Shown here piece after piece: positions 9,578 through 19,771 of a stretch of 64,000 bases of DNA. This DNA is from Agrococcus baldri. Its GTDB lineage: Bacteria > Actinomycetota > Actinomycetes > Actinomycetales > Microbacteriaceae. The stretch is from NCBI GenBank assembly GCA_007988785.1, contig BJUU01000014.1, forward strand, positions 17,263 to 81,262. The letters are read 5' to 3'. Positions within the stretch are counted from its first letter, which is position 1. Every line of letters starts with the position of its first letter. The position numbers and the translations under genes are program-made. The notes below the pieces were generated by a model. It had not been told where the DNA came from, searched no databases, and saw only the letters and a list, made by a program, of their open reading frames with translations.

Positions 9578-10805
9578 GGCCGGTCGCGTCGAGCGGATGG
9601 GCAGGCGCGCGCTCGTGCGCGTGCGATCGATCTTCGGCGCGCCCACGCTCAACGCCGCGCTGCTCACCGGCACCACGATGTTCCTGGTCGTGTTCGGCCT
9701 CATCATGGTGCTCTCGTCCTCCTCGGTCGAGAGCTATGTCGCGAACGACTCGTTCTTCACCGACTTCGTCAAGCAGGCGGCGTTCGCCTCGATCGGCGTC
9801 GTGCTCATGCTCGTCGCGGCTCGGCTGCCGGCAGGCACGTGGCAGCGCATCGCGTGGATCGCCATCCTGCTCGGCATCGCGCTGCAGGTGCTCGTGTTCA
9901 CGCCGCTGGGCTTCGGCGCGAACGGCAATCGCAACTGGATCGGCATCGGCGGCTTCTCGCTGCAGCCGAGCGAGTTCGTCAAGGTCGCGCTGTGCGTGTG
10001 GCTCGCGATGATCATGACCCGCAAGCAGAAGCGCATCGGCAGCTTCTGGCAGGCCTGGATCCCCGCGGCGCCCGTCGCCGGCCTCTCGATCGGCCTCGTG
10101 CTGCTGGGCAGCGACCTCGGCACCGTCGTCATCATGGTGGGGCTCTCGTTCGGTGCGCTGTGGTTCGCGGGCGTCAAGTGGTGGCACCTGCTGCTGCCCG
10201 TGGCGGGGCTCGCCGTGCTGGCCGTGCCGGTCGTGCTCTCCAGCGCCTCGCGCGTGCGCCGCATCACCGCCTTCCTGCAGGGCTGCACCGACGCCGACTA
10301 CTACTCCGGCTGCTGGCAGCAGCTGCACGGCACCTGGGCGCTCTCCGCCGGCGGCCTCTTCGGCGTCGGCCTCGGCAACTCGCGCGCCAAGTGGTCGTGG
10401 CTGCCGGAGGCCGACAACGACTACATCTTCGCCATCATCGGCGAGGAGCTCGGGCTGCTCGGCGCCGTCGTCGTGCTCGCGCTGTTCGCGCTGCTCGCGT
10501 GGACGATGCTGCGCATCGTGCGGCAGGCGAGGACGCAGATGACGCGCGTCGTCACGGGCGCCGCGATGGTGTGGCTCGTCGGGCAGGCGCTCGTCAACAT
10601 CGGCGTCGTGCTCGGCCTGCTGCCGGTGCTCGGCGTGCCGCTGCCGTTCATCTCCTCCGGCGGATCGCAGCTCATCGCCGCGCTGCTCATCGTCGGCATC
10701 GTGCTCTCGCTCGAGCGCGTCGACAACCCCAAGGCGCGCGGCGAGCTGCCGGACGCCCCGCCCCCCGCCCGCGAGCGGCCCCTCGCCGCATCCGTGAGGG
10801 GCTGA
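9543..10805 (+). CDS. ftsW: Septal peptidoglycan glycosyltransferase FtsW
   Basis: SEDS-family polymerase that links lipid II into septal glycan strands together with FtsI. The 420 residues have about ten membrane helices after a 35-residue cytoplasmic tail. SEDS signatures are [50 protein letters not shown] and, near the C-terminus, [13 protein letters not shown]. Ribosome binding site AGGAGGGGG precedes the ATG. It begins inside the murD 3' end and is followed three bases later by murG. A division-specific rather than elongation (RodA) role is inferred from the cluster. Confidence 0.95.
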   Translation: MATTAAPFGGTEAGRVERMGRRALVRVRSIFGAPTLNAALLTGTTMFLVVFGLIMVLSSSSVESYVANDSFFTDFVKQAAFASIGVVLMLVAARLPAGTWQRIAWIAILLGIALQVLVFTPLGFGANGNRNWIGIGGFSLQPSEFVKVALCVWLAMIMTRKQKRIGSFWQAWIPAAPVAGLSIGLVLLGSDLGTVVIMVGLSFGALWFAGVKWWHLLLPVAGLAVLAVPVVLSSASRVRRITAFLQGCTDADYYSGCWQQLHGTWALSAGGLFGVGLGNSRAKWSWLPEADNDYIFAIIGEELGLLGAVVVLALFALLAWTMLRIVRQARTQMTRVVTGAAMVWLVGQALVNIGVVLGLLPVLGVPLPFISSGGSQLIAALLIVGIVLSLERVDNPKARGELPDAPPPARERPLAASVRG

Positions 10806-10808
10806 GCC

Positions 10809-11891
10809 ATGCGCGTCCTGCTCGCCGGCGGTGGCACCGCCGGGCACGTCAACCCGCTGCTCGCGACCGCGCAGCGGCTGCGCGAGCTGCACCCCGATGC
10901 CGAGCTCATCGTGCTCGGCACGGCGGAGGGCCTCGAGCGCGAGCTCGTGCCGCGCGCGGGCCTCGAGCTCGTCACGATCGAGAAGCTGCCCTTCCCGCGC
11001 CGGCCGGATGCCGCCGCGCTGCGGTTCCCAGGCGGCTGGCGCAGGGCCGTGCGCGAGGTGCGGGCGCTGATCCGCGAGCGCAGCATCGACGTCGTCGTCG
11101 GCTTCGGCGGCTACGCATCCGCCCCCGCCTACCGGGCCGCGCACCTCGAGCGCGTGCCGATCGTCATCCACGAGGCGAACGCGAAGCCCGGCATGGCCAA
11201 CCGCCTCGGCGCCCGCTGGACGAGCTTCGTCGGCCTCTCGTACCGCGCCACCACGATGCGGGGCGAGCTCGTCGGCATGCCCCTGCGCCCCGAGATCACG
11301 GGCCTCGACCGCGCCGACCTGCGCGACGAGGCGCTGGCAGAGCTCGGCCTCGACCCCGAGCGGCAGACGCTGCTGGTCACCGGCGGCTCGCAGGGGGCGC
11401 GCTCGATCAACCGCACGATCGTCGCGAGCGCCGAGGAGATCGTCGCGGCCGGCTGGCAGATCCTGCACCTCTCGGGCGGCAGGCAGACCGACTTCGAGCC
11501 CGCGCAGACCGAGCACTACGTCGCGATCGAGTACCTCGACCGCATGCACCTCGCGCTCGCCGCCGCCGACCTGGTCGTCTGCCGCGCCGGGAGCCTCACG
11601 GTGTCGGAGCTCATGGCCGTCGGCCTGCCTGCGGTGTACGTGCCGCTGCCCTACGGCAACGGCGAGCAGGGCATGAACGCCGCCGACCAGGTCGCCGCCG
11701 GGGGAGCGCTGCTGGTCGACGACGCGAGGTTCACGGCAGAATGGGTGCGCACGCGACTCGTGCCGCTGCTGCGGGACGCCGATCGGCTCGCCGAGATGGC
11801 CAGCGCCAGCGCGGGAGCGGGGGCGAGCGACGGCGACGACCGCATGTGCGAGCTCATCGAGCGGGCCGTGGCCACGAGGAGGCAGTCGTGA
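10809..11891 (+). CDS. murG: UDP-GlcNAc:lipid I N-acetylglucosaminyltransferase MurG
   Basis: GT28-family membrane-associated enzyme that converts lipid I to lipid II on the cytoplasmic face. The 360 residues start with the loop [16 protein letters not shown], then [39 protein letters not shown] and, in the sugar-nucleotide site, [24 protein letters not shown]. All are canonical. The start is three bases after the ftsW stop, and the stop overlaps the murC GTG. Confidence 0.97.
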   Translation: MRVLLAGGGTAGHVNPLLATAQRLRELHPDAELIVLGTAEGLERELVPRAGLELVTIEKLPFPRRPDAAALRFPGGWRRAVREVRALIRERSIDVVVGFGGYASAPAYRAAHLERVPIVIHEANAKPGMANRLGARWTSFVGLSYRATTMRGELVGMPLRPEITGLDRADLRDEALAELGLDPERQTLLVTGGSQGARSINRTIVASAEEIVAAGWQILHLSGGRQTDFEPAQTEHYVAIEYLDRMHLALAAADLVVCRAGSLTVSELMAVGLPAVYVPLPYGNGEQGMNAADQVAAGGALLVDDARFTAEWVRTRLVPLLRDADRLAEMASASAGAGASDGDDRMCELIERAVATRRQS

Positions 11892-13303
11892 TCGAACCGG
11901 ACTTCACCCAGGAGATCCCCGGGGCCATCGAGCGGGTCCACTTCATCGGCATCGGCGGATCCGGCATGTCCGGCATCGCCCACATGATGCTCGATGCCGG
12001 CCTCGCCGTCTCGGGCTCCGACCGCTCCGGCTCCGCCACCGTCGACCGCCTCGTGGAGCGCGGCGCGAGGGTCGCGATCGGGCACGACGCCGCCAACCTG
12101 GCGGTCGAGGGCGACGAACGGCCCGACGCGGTCGTCGTGACGAGCGCCCTGTGGCCCGACAACCCCGAGCTGCTCGCCGCGCGCGAGCACGGCATCCCGG
12201 TGCTGCACCGCTCGCAGGCGCTGCACGTGCTCGCCCGCGGCAAGCGCGTCGTCGCGGTCGGCGGCGCCCACGGCAAGACCACCACCACGGGCATGCTCGT
12301 CGTCGGCCTGCACGGCCTGGGCGTCGACACCGGCTTCGTCAACGGCGGCGTGATCGCCGGGCTCGACGCCTCGAGCGGCCACGGCACCTCCGACATGTTC
12401 GTGCTCGAGGCGGATGAGTCGGACGGCTCGTTCCTGCTCTACGACGTCGCGGTGGCGCTCATCACGAACGTCGACACCGACCACCTCGACCACTACGGCA
12501 CGCCCGCGGCCTTCGACGAGGCCTTCGCCGAGTTCGCGAACCGCGCGAGCGAGGCCGTCGTCATCTCGCTCGACGACCCCGGCGCGCAGCGCGTGCGGGG
12601 CCTCATCGACCACGAGCGGGTCGTCACCTTCGGCGGGGCCGAGGGCGCCGAGGTGCGCATCCTGGAGATCCGCACGGGTGCCAGCGCGGCCTGCACGGTC
12701 GAGATCGCCGGCGAGCGCATCGAGCTCGAGGTCGGCGTGCCCGGCCGCCACAACGCCGTGAACGCCGCCGGCGCGCTCGCGACGCTCGTCGCGCTGGGCT
12801 TCGCGCCCGCCGACGCGGCACGGGCGCTCGCGGGCTTCCGCGGCACGGGCCGCCGCTTCGAGCTGCACGGCGAGCGCCGCGGGGTGCGCGTCTACGACGA
12901 CTACGCGCACCACCCGGCAGAGGTCGACGCCGCGCTCACCGCCGCGCGCACCGTCATCGGCGAGGGCCGCATCATCGCGATCCACCAGCCCCACCTGTTC
13001 ACGCGCACGCGCGACATGGCGGGCGAGTTCGCCGAGGTCTACGAGCGGGTCGCCGACCACACGGTGGTGCTCGACGTGTTCGGCGCCCGCGAGGATCCGA
13101 TCCCGGGCGTGACCGGCGCCCTGGTCGCCGAGCGCTTCGCCGACCAGGCCGAGGTCGACTTCCTGCCCGACTGGCAGCGCGCGGCCGAGCGCGCCGCCGA
13201 GCTCGCGGAGGAGGGCGACATCATCGTCACGCTCTCCTGCGGCGACGTGTACCGCATCATCCCGCAGGTGCTCTCGGCCCTCGAGGACGGCGACGACGCG
13301 TGA
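11888..13303 (+). CDS. murC: UDP-N-acetylmuramate:L-alanine ligase MurC
   Basis: First Mur ligase of the stem peptide; it adds L-alanine to UDP-MurNAc. The protein has 471 residues: N-terminal [17 protein letters not shown] at about 18-34, the P-loop [12 protein letters not shown] at about 124-135, [21 protein letters not shown], and in the C-terminal domain [11 protein letters not shown] and [10 protein letters not shown]. The GTG start overlaps the murG stop and is preceded by GAGGAGGCAG. The stop overlaps the ftsQ GTG. Confidence 0.96.
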   Translation: MIEPDFTQEIPGAIERVHFIGIGGSGMSGIAHMMLDAGLAVSGSDRSGSATVDRLVERGARVAIGHDAANLAVEGDERPDAVVVTSALWPDNPELLAAREHGIPVLHRSQALHVLARGKRVVAVGGAHGKTTTTGMLVVGLHGLGVDTGFVNGGVIAGLDASSGHGTSDMFVLEADESDGSFLLYDVAVALITNVDTDHLDHYGTPAAFDEAFAEFANRASEAVVISLDDPGAQRVRGLIDHERVVTFGGAEGAEVRILEIRTGASAACTVEIAGERIELEVGVPGRHNAVNAAGALATLVALGFAPADAARALAGFRGTGRRFELHGERRGVRVYDDYAHHPAEVDAALTAARTVIGEGRIIAIHQPHLFTRTRDMAGEFAEVYERVADHTVVLDVFGAREDPIPGVTGALVAERFADQAEVDFLPDWQRAAERAAELAEEGDIIVTLSCGDVYRIIPQVLSALEDGDDA

Positions 13304-14451
13304 GGCGTCCCGACGGGTTCGAGCGACCGCTCGAGACGCCGGCGGAGGCCGACGCCGAGCAGCAGGGCAGGAGCGTCGCCGCCGAGGCGCGCGAGGTCAT
13401 CCGGCTCGACGCGCTGCGCCGGCGGCGCGAGGAGGCGCAGCGCTCGGCTCCGGCCCCCGAGGGAGCGGAGCCGCGCCGCTGGGCGCTGAGCGCCTACGCC
13501 GATCTCGACGACGAGCCGGAGGCGGCCGAGCCGTCCCTGCCGGCGGAGCCCGGCGCGGAGCCCGACGCCGAGGGCCCCCGCCCGTCCCGGCGCGGATCCA
13601 ACGCCCAGCGCGTCGACCGCGCCTGGCGCTCCGCGCAGCGCGAGCAGCGCAGGCTCGACCGCGCCGAGGCGGCCGACACCCGGCGCGAGGCGAAGGCGGC
13701 CAGGCGCGCCCGCACGCGGGCCGAGCGCGCGGAGGTGCGCCGCTTCACCGCCGCGCGCCGCAGGCAGCTGCGGCTCGCCCTCATGACGGCCGGCGGCCTG
13801 GCGCTCGCGCTGCTGCTGCTGGTCGGGCTCGTCTGGTCGCCGCTGATGGCGGTGCGCGAGGTGCGCGTCGAGGGCACCGATCGCCTCGACGCGGCCGTCG
13901 TGCAGGAGGCGCTCGCCGACCAGGTGGGGGAGCCGATCGCGACCGTCACCGAGGCAGGCGTCGCCGAGCGGCTGCAGGCGATCCCGCAGATCGAGTCGTT
14001 CCAGCTCGACGTCGTGCCGCCCTCCACCGTGATCGTGCGGCTCGTCGAGCGACGGCCGGTCGCGATCATCGAGACGGATGGGTCGGCATCCGTCATCGAC
14101 GCCGCGGGCGTCGTGCTCGGGCAGGTCGACGACACGACGGCCTCGCTGCCGAGGCTCGACGGCGTCGAGCTCGGCACCGAGCAGTTCGAGGCCGTCGCGA
14201 CGGTGCTCGTCTCGGTGCCGACCGAGGTGCTCGAGGCGACCGACACGATCGCCGCGTCGACGCCCTCCGACATCCGCCTCAGCCTCGCGAGCGGTCAGAC
14301 CGTGCAGTGGGGCGGCGCGGAGCAGAGCCCGCTCAAGGCCGACGTGGTCGCCGCGCTCATGGCGACGCAGGATCCCGCGGCCGCCGCCGTGCTCGACGTG
14401 CGCGCGCCGGAGCACCCCGTGGTGCGCGGCGCCGAGACGCCTGGAACCTGA
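13300..14451 (+). CDS. ftsQ: Cell division protein FtsQ (DivIB)
   Basis: Bitopic septal scaffold joining FtsL/FtsB to the divisome. The 383 residues comprise an unusually long, charged cytoplasmic region (about 1-160, rich in Arg/Glu/Ala), one membrane helix at about 163-183 ([18 protein letters not shown]), a POTRA domain ([14 protein letters not shown] through [19 protein letters not shown], about 186-257) and a C-terminal beta domain. The length is within the actinobacterial range because of the long cytoplasmic tail. The GTG start is coupled to the murC stop. Confidence 0.92.
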   Translation: MRRPDGFERPLETPAEADAEQQGRSVAAEAREVIRLDALRRRREEAQRSAPAPEGAEPRRWALSAYADLDDEPEAAEPSLPAEPGAEPDAEGPRPSRRGSNAQRVDRAWRSAQREQRRLDRAEAADTRREAKAARRARTRAERAEVRRFTAARRRQLRLALMTAGGLALALLLLVGLVWSPLMAVREVRVEGTDRLDAAVVQEALADQVGEPIATVTEAGVAERLQAIPQIESFQLDVVPPSTVIVRLVERRPVAIIETDGSASVIDAAGVVLGQVDDTTASLPRLDGVELGTEQFEAVATVLVSVPTEVLEATDTIAASTPSDIRLSLASGQTVQWGGAEQSPLKADVVAALMATQDPAAAAVLDVRAPEHPVVRGAETPGT

Positions 14452-14558
14452 CGAATCTTTTTCTTGGTCGACGTGCGCGCGACACGCCCCGGCGCTCCCA
14501 CTCTCGCGAGCCCCGCGCCCGTACCGTCGGAGACGTCAGCATGAAGTGAGGAATTCTC

Positions 14559-14564
14559 TAAACT
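14559..14564 (+). promoter_or_regulatory. Candidate ftsZ -10 element
   Basis: TAAACT sits about 38 bases before the ftsZ GTG in the 151-base ftsQ-ftsZ gap. This short stretch is conspicuously AT-rich for the window and also contains a small inverted repeat (TCAAC/GTTGA). A -35 element is not obvious. It would give ftsZ its own transcript in addition to read-through from the mur operon. Confidence 0.5.
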
Positions 14565-14602
14565 TCAACTAGAGGTTGAGAGTTCGATCGAGGGGCCGGA
14601 AC

Positions 14603-15799
14603 GTGACTTCCAACAACAACTACCTCGCCGTCATCAAGGTGGTCGGCGTGGGCGGTGGCGGCGTGAACGCCGTGAACCGCATGATCGATCTCGGCCTGCG
14701 AGGGGTCGAGTTCATCGCCATCAACACCGACGCGCAGGCGCTGCTGCTCAGCGACGCCGACGTCAAGCTCGACGTGGGCCGCGAGCTCACCAAGGGGCTC
14801 GGCGCAGGTGCCGACCCCGAGGTCGGGCGGCGCGCGGCAGAGGACCACGCGGAGGAGATCGAGGAGGCGCTCTCGGGCGCCGACATGGTCTTCGTCACCG
14901 CGGGCGAGGGCGGCGGCACCGGCACCGGTGGCGCACCGGTCGTCGCGCGCATCGCGAAGAGCCTCGGGGCGCTCACCGTCGGCGTCGTGACGAAGCCGTT
15001 CTCGTTCGAGGGCAAGCGCCGCCAGGCGCAGGCCGAGACGGGCGTCGAGGCGCTCAAGAACGAGGTCGACACGCTCATCGTGGTGCCGAACGACCGCCTG
15101 CTCGAGATCAGCGACATGGGCATCTCGATGGTCGAGGCCTTCGAGACCGCCGACCAGGTGCTGCTCGCGGGCGTGCAGGGCATCACCGACCTCATCACCA
15201 CGCCCGGCCTCATCAACGTCGACTTCGCCGACGTGAAGTCGGTCATGCAGGGCGCCGGCAGCGCGCTCATGGGCATCGGCTCGTCGCGCGGCGCCGACCG
15301 CGCCATCAAGGCCGCGGAGCTCGCGGTCGCGAGCCCGCTGCTGGAGGCGAAGATCGACGGCGCGCACGGCGTGCTGCTGTCGATCCAGGCGGGCAGCAAC
15401 CTGGGCATCCACGAGACCTACGACGCGGCCAAGCTCGTGCAGGAGGCCGTGCACCCGGAGGCGAACATCATCTTCGGCACCGTCATCGACGACACGCTCG
15501 GCGACGAGGTGCGCGTGACGGTGATCGCGGCGGGCTTCGACGGCGCCGGCCCGGTCGCGAAGGACGACGACTCGGTCATCCGCAGCGCCGGCCGCGAGGA
15601 GATGGGTCTGCGGGCGTCGTCGACGCCCAGCGCGCCCTCGGCCTCCGAGCCGCGCACCGCCCTCCGTCAGGAGCAGGAGCCGGCCGAGCGCCGCGCGGTG
15701 CCCGCGCCGCCGGTCGCCGATCACCTCACCGGCCCCGTCCAGCCGCTCACCCAGGTGGACGAGGAGGAGGACGAGTTCCTCCCCGACTTCCTGCGCTGA
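14603..15799 (+). CDS. ftsZ: Cell division GTPase FtsZ
   Basis: Tubulin-like GTPase that forms the cytokinetic ring. The 398 residues begin [19 protein letters not shown], the usual actinobacterial FtsZ start. The GTP signature [13 protein letters not shown] lies at about 101-113 and the T7 synergy loop NVDFADV at about 205-211. A variable Pro/Glu-rich linker follows, and the C-terminal conserved peptide is acidic and ends EFLPDFLR, the docking site for SepF. The GTG at 14603 follows AGGGGCCGGAAC; a TTG at 14576 in the same frame is less likely. Confidence 0.97.
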   Translation: MTSNNNYLAVIKVVGVGGGGVNAVNRMIDLGLRGVEFIAINTDAQALLLSDADVKLDVGRELTKGLGAGADPEVGRRAAEDHAEEIEEALSGADMVFVTAGEGGGTGTGGAPVVARIAKSLGALTVGVVTKPFSFEGKRRQAQAETGVEALKNEVDTLIVVPNDRLLEISDMGISMVEAFETADQVLLAGVQGITDLITTPGLINVDFADVKSVMQGAGSALMGIGSSRGADRAIKAAELAVASPLLEAKIDGAHGVLLSIQAGSNLGIHETYDAAKLVQEAVHPEANIIFGTVIDDTLGDEVRVTVIAAGFDGAGPVAKDDDSVIRSAGREEMGLRASSTPSAPSASEPRTALRQEQEPAERRAVPAPPVADHLTGPVQPLTQVDEEEDEFLPDFLR

Positions 15800-15806
15800 C
15801 ACCCGC

Positions 15807-16481
15807 ATGACCGACGCCCCCGCAGCGCGCCTGGCCGCCTTCCTCGAGGAGCTCGAGGAGGTGCGCCAGGCGCGCGAGGTCTCGGTGATCGTGGTCACGA
15901 AGTTCCACCCGGCCGAGCTCGTGCGCGAGCTCGCCGCCGCCGGCCACCGCGACTTCGGCGAGAACCGGCATCCCGAGGCGCGCGACAAGGCGGAGGCGCT
16001 CGCCGAGCTCGGCCTCACCTGGCACTTCCTCGGGCAGCTCCAGCGCAAGAAGGCGCGGCAGGTCGCGCGCTACGCCGACGTGCTGCACTCGATCGACTCG
16101 CTCGAGCTCGTCGACGCCCTCGAGGGCGGCGAGCCGGGCGACGAGCGAGGCGTGCGCGATGCGCTCGTGCAGATCAACCTCACCGACGACCCGGGCCGCG
16201 GCGGCGTCGAGCCGGAGCGGCTCGAGGCGCTCGCCGAGCGCGTCGCCGCCTCCCCGGCGCTGCGGCTGCGCGGCGTGATGGCGGTCGCGCCGCTCGACGA
16301 GGAGCCCGGCAGCGCCTTCGCCCGCCTCGCGACGCACGCCGAGCTCGTGCGCCGTGTGGACGCATCCGCCACCTGGATCTCGGCGGGCATGAGCGCCGAC
16401 TGGCGCGAGGCCGTCCGGCACGGCGCGACACACCTGCGAATCGGCACGGCAATCACGGGAAACCGCGCTGTCGGCGGATAG
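15807..16481 (+). CDS. PLP homeostasis protein (YggS/PROSC family)
   Basis: Pyridoxal-phosphate-binding barrel protein of the YggS family, thought to buffer intracellular PLP; it is not a true racemase. The 224 residues show the PLP lysine at about position 32 (IVVTKFHP), FGENRHPEA, HFLGQLQRKKA and a C-terminal SAGMSADWREAVRHGATHLRIGT. The length matches the family. Its position between ftsZ and sepF is the usual one in Gram-positive bacteria. It begins eight bases after ftsZ. Confidence 0.93.
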   Translation: MTDAPAARLAAFLEELEEVRQAREVSVIVVTKFHPAELVRELAAAGHRDFGENRHPEARDKAEALAELGLTWHFLGQLQRKKARQVARYADVLHSIDSLELVDALEGGEPGDERGVRDALVQINLTDDPGRGGVEPERLEALAERVAASPALRLRGVMAVAPLDEEPGSAFARLATHAELVRRVDASATWISAGMSADWREAVRHGATHLRIGTAITGNRAVGG

Positions 16482-16511
16482 CGTGAACGCACGCCACGAG
16501 GAGGATCCAGC

Positions 16512-16979
16512 ATGAGCAACGCACTGAAGAAGGCGGCGATCTACTTCGGCTTCGCCGAGGAGGATGAGCTGACCCAGGAGGTCCGCCCCGTCGAGCGGAC
16601 CGAGGAGCACGAGCGTGCCCCCGAGCAGCCGCGCGAGCGCGTCGAAGAGCCGCGCAGAGCACCCGTCACCAAGATCCGCGCAAGCCAGAAGGTGAGCGAC
16701 ATGAGCGAGATCCTCACGGTGCACCCGCGCCAGTACAAGGACGCCAAGCCGATCGCCGAGGCGTTCCGCGACGGCACCCCCGTCATCATCAACCTGTCGC
16801 AGATGACCGACGGCGACGCGCGTCGCCTGATCGACTTCTCCGCCGGCCTCACGCAGGGCCTCGGCGGCCGCATCGAGCGCGTCACCACCAAGGTGTACCT
16901 GCTGACGCCGGAGCACATCGCGGTCTCCGGCGGCCGGGGCGTCGACGAGGACGCGGACTCGGCCGTCTTCTCGCACTGA
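16512..16979 (+). CDS. sepF: Cell division protein SepF
   Basis: Z-ring membrane anchor that substitutes for FtsA in Actinobacteria. The 155 residues start with an amphipathic membrane-targeting helix (SNALKKAAIYFGFAEEDE), followed by an acidic/Arg-rich linker to about residue 55 and the SepF fold (EILTVHPRQYKDAKPIAEAF, VIINLSQMTDGDARRLIDF, GLGGRIERVTTKVYLLTPE). The ATG follows a strong GAGGAGGATCCAGC. It is expected to bind the FtsZ C-terminal peptide. Confidence 0.95.
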   Translation: MSNALKKAAIYFGFAEEDELTQEVRPVERTEEHERAPEQPRERVEEPRRAPVTKIRASQKVSDMSEILTVHPRQYKDAKPIAEAFRDGTPVIINLSQMTDGDARRLIDFSAGLTQGLGGRIERVTTKVYLLTPEHIAVSGGRGVDEDADSAVFSH

Positions 16980-16983
16980 CCCG

Positions 16984-17280
16984 GTGGAGATCGTCTCGAT
17001 CCTCGCCTGGATCGTCCACACCGCGCTGCTGATCGCGTTCTACGTCCTCTGGGCGCGGATCATCCTCGACTTCGTCCGGCAGCTGCGGCACGACTGGCGG
17101 CCCAAGGGCTTCTGGCTCTACGTCTCGGTGTGGCTGCTGCGGCTCACCGATCCTCCGCTGCGCTTCGTGCGCCGCTTCGTGAAGCCCGTGCGCATCGGCG
17201 GCGCGATGCTCGACATCGCGATGCTCGTGCTGCTGCTGGCGCTGCTGCTGCTGATGACGATCGTCGGGCCGCTGCGCTAG
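16984..17280 (+). CDS. YggT family membrane protein
   Basis: Short (98-residue) YggT-family protein with hydrophobic segments at about 5-27 and about 68-95 and a basic loop between them (RQLRHDWRPKGF, LRLTDPPLRFVRRFVKP). The TDPPLRFVRR stretch is the family hallmark. Function is poorly defined; YggT genes sit beside sepF and divIVA in many Gram-positives, suggesting a membrane role in division or polar growth. The start is GTG, four bases after the sepF stop. Confidence 0.88.
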   Translation: MEIVSILAWIVHTALLIAFYVLWARIILDFVRQLRHDWRPKGFWLYVSVWLLRLTDPPLRFVRRFVKPVRIGGAMLDIAMLVLLLALLLLMTIVGPLR

Positions 17281-17312
17281 CGCTACGATCATCGGAACGC
17301 GAACGGCGACGG

Positions 17313-17318
17313 TACAGT
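17313..17318 (+). promoter_or_regulatory. Candidate divIVA -10 element
   Basis: TACAGT lies in the 88-base gap before divIVA, leaving a leader of about 45 bases that ends with AAAGG before the ATG. A second hexamer, TACGAT, occurs about 30 bases further upstream. It suggests divIVA has a separate promoter from sepF-yggT. Confidence 0.45.
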
Positions 17319-17368
17319 GAACCTGCGCTGCCTGCCACAGGCCGCGAGTAGACCAAGAAAGGCACGCC

Positions 17369-18166
17369 ATGGCACTGACTCCTGACGACGTCGTCCACAA
17401 GCGCTTCGAGACGACGCGCTTCCGGGACGGCTACGACCAGGACGAGGTCGACGACTTCCTCGACGAGGTGGTCACCGAGCTCCGCCGGCTGACGGAGGAG
17501 AACGAGAGCCTCCGCACCGAGAACGAGCAGCTCAAGCAGGGCGGTGGCGCCGCTGAGGGCGGGGCCGTCGCGGCCCCCGTCGCCGAGCAGCCCGACACGG
17601 CAGAGCTCGAGAGCCTGCGCGCCGAGAACGAGCGCCTCACGAAGGAGCTCGCGGATCGCGACGCGGCGGCCGCAGAGGCCGCAACCGCCGCCGAGGCGGA
17701 GGCTGCGGCGCAGCCCGAGGAGGCAGCGCCCGAGGCCGCCGAGCAGGCGCCGGAGGCCCAGGAGGCGGCAGAGGCAGAGGCGGCGCCGGTCGCAGAGACC
17801 CCCGCCGAGGCCGCGCCGGCCAGCGCCACCGCCAACGCCGACGGCCTGCTCGCGCTGGCCCAGCGGGTGCACGACGAGCACGTCGCCGAGGGTGAGCGCA
17901 AGCGCGACGAGCTCATCGCCGCCGCAGAGGCCTCCGCGAAGGAGATCGAGGACGCCGCCGAGCAGCGCAAGGTCGCGCTGCAGGCAGACTTCGACGGCAA
18001 GAAGGCCAAGCTCGACGAGCAGAAGGCCGGCCTGGAGTCGAAGATCGACGAGCTCAAGAGCTTCGAGCGCGACTACCGGCTGAAGCTGCGCGGATACATC
18101 GAGAGCCAGCTGCGCGATCTCGACCGCTCGTCCTCGCTCGCCTTCGGCGGGCAGGGCGGCAGCTGA
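17369..18166 (+). CDS. divIVA: Polar growth and septum protein DivIVA (Wag31)
   Basis: Coiled-coil protein that marks curved membrane at poles and septa and organises cell-wall growth. The 265 residues start with the lipid-binding DivIVA domain (ALTPDDVVHKRFETTRFRDGYDQDEVDDFLDEVV). A coiled coil follows (about 30-60), then a long Ala/Glu-rich low-complexity linker (about 60-155) and a C-terminal coiled coil ending in an aromatic/basic segment (KSFERDYRLKLRGYIESQL). Phospho-sites seen in mycobacterial Wag31 cannot be assigned here. Confidence 0.94.
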   Translation: MALTPDDVVHKRFETTRFRDGYDQDEVDDFLDEVVTELRRLTEENESLRTENEQLKQGGGAAEGGAVAAPVAEQPDTAELESLRAENERLTKELADRDAAAAEAATAAEAEAAAQPEEAAPEAAEQAPEAQEAAEAEAAPVAETPAEAAPASATANADGLLALAQRVHDEHVAEGERKRDELIAAAEASAKEIEDAAEQRKVALQADFDGKKAKLDEQKAGLESKIDELKSFERDYRLKLRGYIESQLRDLDRSSSLAFGGQGGS

Positions 18167-18174
18167 GCCGATCG

Positions 18175-18792
18175 GTGGCCTCCGCGACTCCTGACAGCGA
18201 AGCGGCGGTCCCGAGACGCACGACCTGGCGTGTGCTGGGTCTCGTCCTCGGGACCGCCGTCGTCGCGTGGACCCTCGACTTCCTCTCGAAGGAGTGGGTC
18301 ATCGCCTCGATGGCCGAGGGGGAGCAGCGCCAGGTGCTCGGCGAGGTGCTGCAGTGGCACTTCGTGCGCAACCCCGGCGCGGCCTTCTCGCTCGCGGCCG
18401 GCTCCACCTGGATCTTCACGATCCTGGCCGCCGCCGTGGTGATCTTCATCGCCACGCAGCTGCGACGCATCCGCTCGATGCGCTGGGCGGCCGCGTTCGG
18501 CGGCGTGCTCGGCGGCACGCTCGGCAACCTCACCGACCGCCTCATGCGCGAGCCCGGCTTCTTCGTCGGCCACGTCATCGACTTCATCCAGGTGTGGGGC
18601 TTCCCGGCCATCTTCAACATCGCCGACATCTTCATCGTCGGCTCGATGATCGCGGTGGTGCTGCTGGTGCTCGCGAACATCGGCCTCGACGGCATCCGCC
18701 ACACCGACGAGCCGAAGCCCGCGGCGGCCGAGGCCGACCCCGACGCGACGCAGCCGCTCGACCCCGAGGACCGTCCGGGCGAGCGGCACTGA
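18175..18792 (+). CDS. lspA: Lipoprotein signal peptidase LspA
   Basis: Membrane aspartyl protease (signal peptidase II) that cleaves prolipoproteins after diacylglyceryl transfer. The 205 residues include four membrane helices. Conserved blocks are [19 protein letters not shown] (first catalytic Asp) and FNIADIFI (second catalytic Asp). The C-terminus has an acidic tail of about 30 residues. The GTG start is eight bases after divIVA. Clients in this window include CtaC, the FecB-like binding protein and the 39.7-kb lipoprotein. Confidence 0.95.
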   Translation: MASATPDSEAAVPRRTTWRVLGLVLGTAVVAWTLDFLSKEWVIASMAEGEQRQVLGEVLQWHFVRNPGAAFSLAAGSTWIFTILAAAVVIFIATQLRRIRSMRWAAAFGGVLGGTLGNLTDRLMREPGFFVGHVIDFIQVWGFPAIFNIADIFIVGSMIAVVLLVLANIGLDGIRHTDEPKPAAAEADPDATQPLDPEDRPGERH

Positions 18793-19712
18793 TGGAGTCG
18801 CGCTTCCTGCAGGTGCCGCCCGGCCTCGACGGCGCACGGGCGGATGCGGGGCTCGCCAAGCTGCTCGGCCTCTCGCGCACGGCGGTGGTCGGGATGCTCG
18901 AGGCGGGCGGCGCGCAGCAGGAAGGCAGCGTGCTCGGCAAGTCCGACCGGCTGCGCGGCGACGCCTGGCTCGACCTGACGTGGCAGCCGCGCGAGGAGCC
19001 GCGGATCGTGGCGACGCCGGTGCCGGAGCTCGGCATCGTGCACGACGACGACGACATCGTGGTGGTCGACAAGCCCGCCGGCGTCGCCGCGCACCCCTCG
19101 ATGGGGTGGCAGGGGCCGACGGTCGTCGGCGCGCTCGCCGCCGCCGGCTTCCGGATCGCGACCTCCGGGGCCGCCGAGCGGCAGGGCGTCGTGCACCGGC
19201 TCGACGCCGGCACGAGCGGGCTGATGGTGGTGGCCAAGAGCGAGCGCGCGTACACGCGGCTGAAGGCCGCCTTCCACGACCGCGAGGTGACGAAGATCTA
19301 CCACGCGGCGGTGCAGGGCCATCCCGATCCGCTCAGCGGCACGATCGACGCGCCCGTCGGCCGGCATCCGAGCCACGAGTGGCGCTTCGCCGTGGTCTCG
19401 AGCGGCAAGCACGCCGTCACGCACTACGAGACGCTCGAGGCCTACCGCGGCGGCAGCCTGCTCGAGGTCGAGCTCGAGACCGGGCGCACCCACCAGATCC
19501 GCGTGCACATGGCGGCCAGGAGGCATCCGTGCCTCGGCGACGCCATGTACGGCGCGGACCCCACCGTCTCCGCCCGACTGGGGCTCACGCGCCAGTGGCT
19601 GCACGCCATGCGACTGGGCTTCCGGCACCCGGCGTCGGGGGAGCCCGTGAGCTTCGAGTCGAGCTACCCGGCAGAGCTCGCGCACGCGCTCGAGGTGCTG
19701 CGGGAGCAGTAG
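18792..19712 (+). CDS. RluA/RluD-family rRNA pseudouridine synthase
   Basis: Converts uridine to pseudouridine in 23S rRNA (or other RNA). The 306 residues have an N-terminal S4-like RNA-binding part (about 1-65), then the catalytic domain with [17 protein letters not shown] and the active-site [15 protein letters not shown] at about 135-149, [10 protein letters not shown] and GDAMYGAD. These features fit the RluD branch, but the exact target uridines cannot be read from sequence. The start overlaps the lspA stop (TGATG); lspA-rluD linkage is common in Gram-positives. Confidence 0.93.
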   Translation: MESRFLQVPPGLDGARADAGLAKLLGLSRTAVVGMLEAGGAQQEGSVLGKSDRLRGDAWLDLTWQPREEPRIVATPVPELGIVHDDDDIVVVDKPAGVAAHPSMGWQGPTVVGALAAAGFRIATSGAAERQGVVHRLDAGTSGLMVVAKSERAYTRLKAAFHDREVTKIYHAAVQGHPDPLSGTIDAPVGRHPSHEWRFAVVSSGKHAVTHYETLEAYRGGSLLEVELETGRTHQIRVHMAARRHPCLGDAMYGADPTVSARLGLTRQWLHAMRLGFRHPASGEPVSFESSYPAELAHALEVLREQ

Positions 19713-19756
19713 CCCTCCGGGTGCGCGAGCCGGCCCGGCGAGTGGGTGCCGCGCCG

Positions 19757-19762
19757 TAGGAT
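19757..19762 (+). promoter_or_regulatory. Candidate dnaE -10 element
   Basis: TAGGAT ends nine bases before the dnaE ATG, so transcription would start at or just before the start codon. The leader CGAGGGGCC could also serve as a closely spaced ribosome site, so leaderless versus short-leader translation is undecided. Confidence 0.6.
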
Positions 19763-19771
19763 CGAGGGGCC

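Noticed and set aside
14428..14463. T-run after ftsQ (ATCTTTTTCTTGG) as an intrinsic terminator
   Set aside because: Only a 4-base stem (GGCG/CGCC) precedes it, with unpaired bases before the T-run. It is too weak, and read-through into ftsZ is normal in this cluster.
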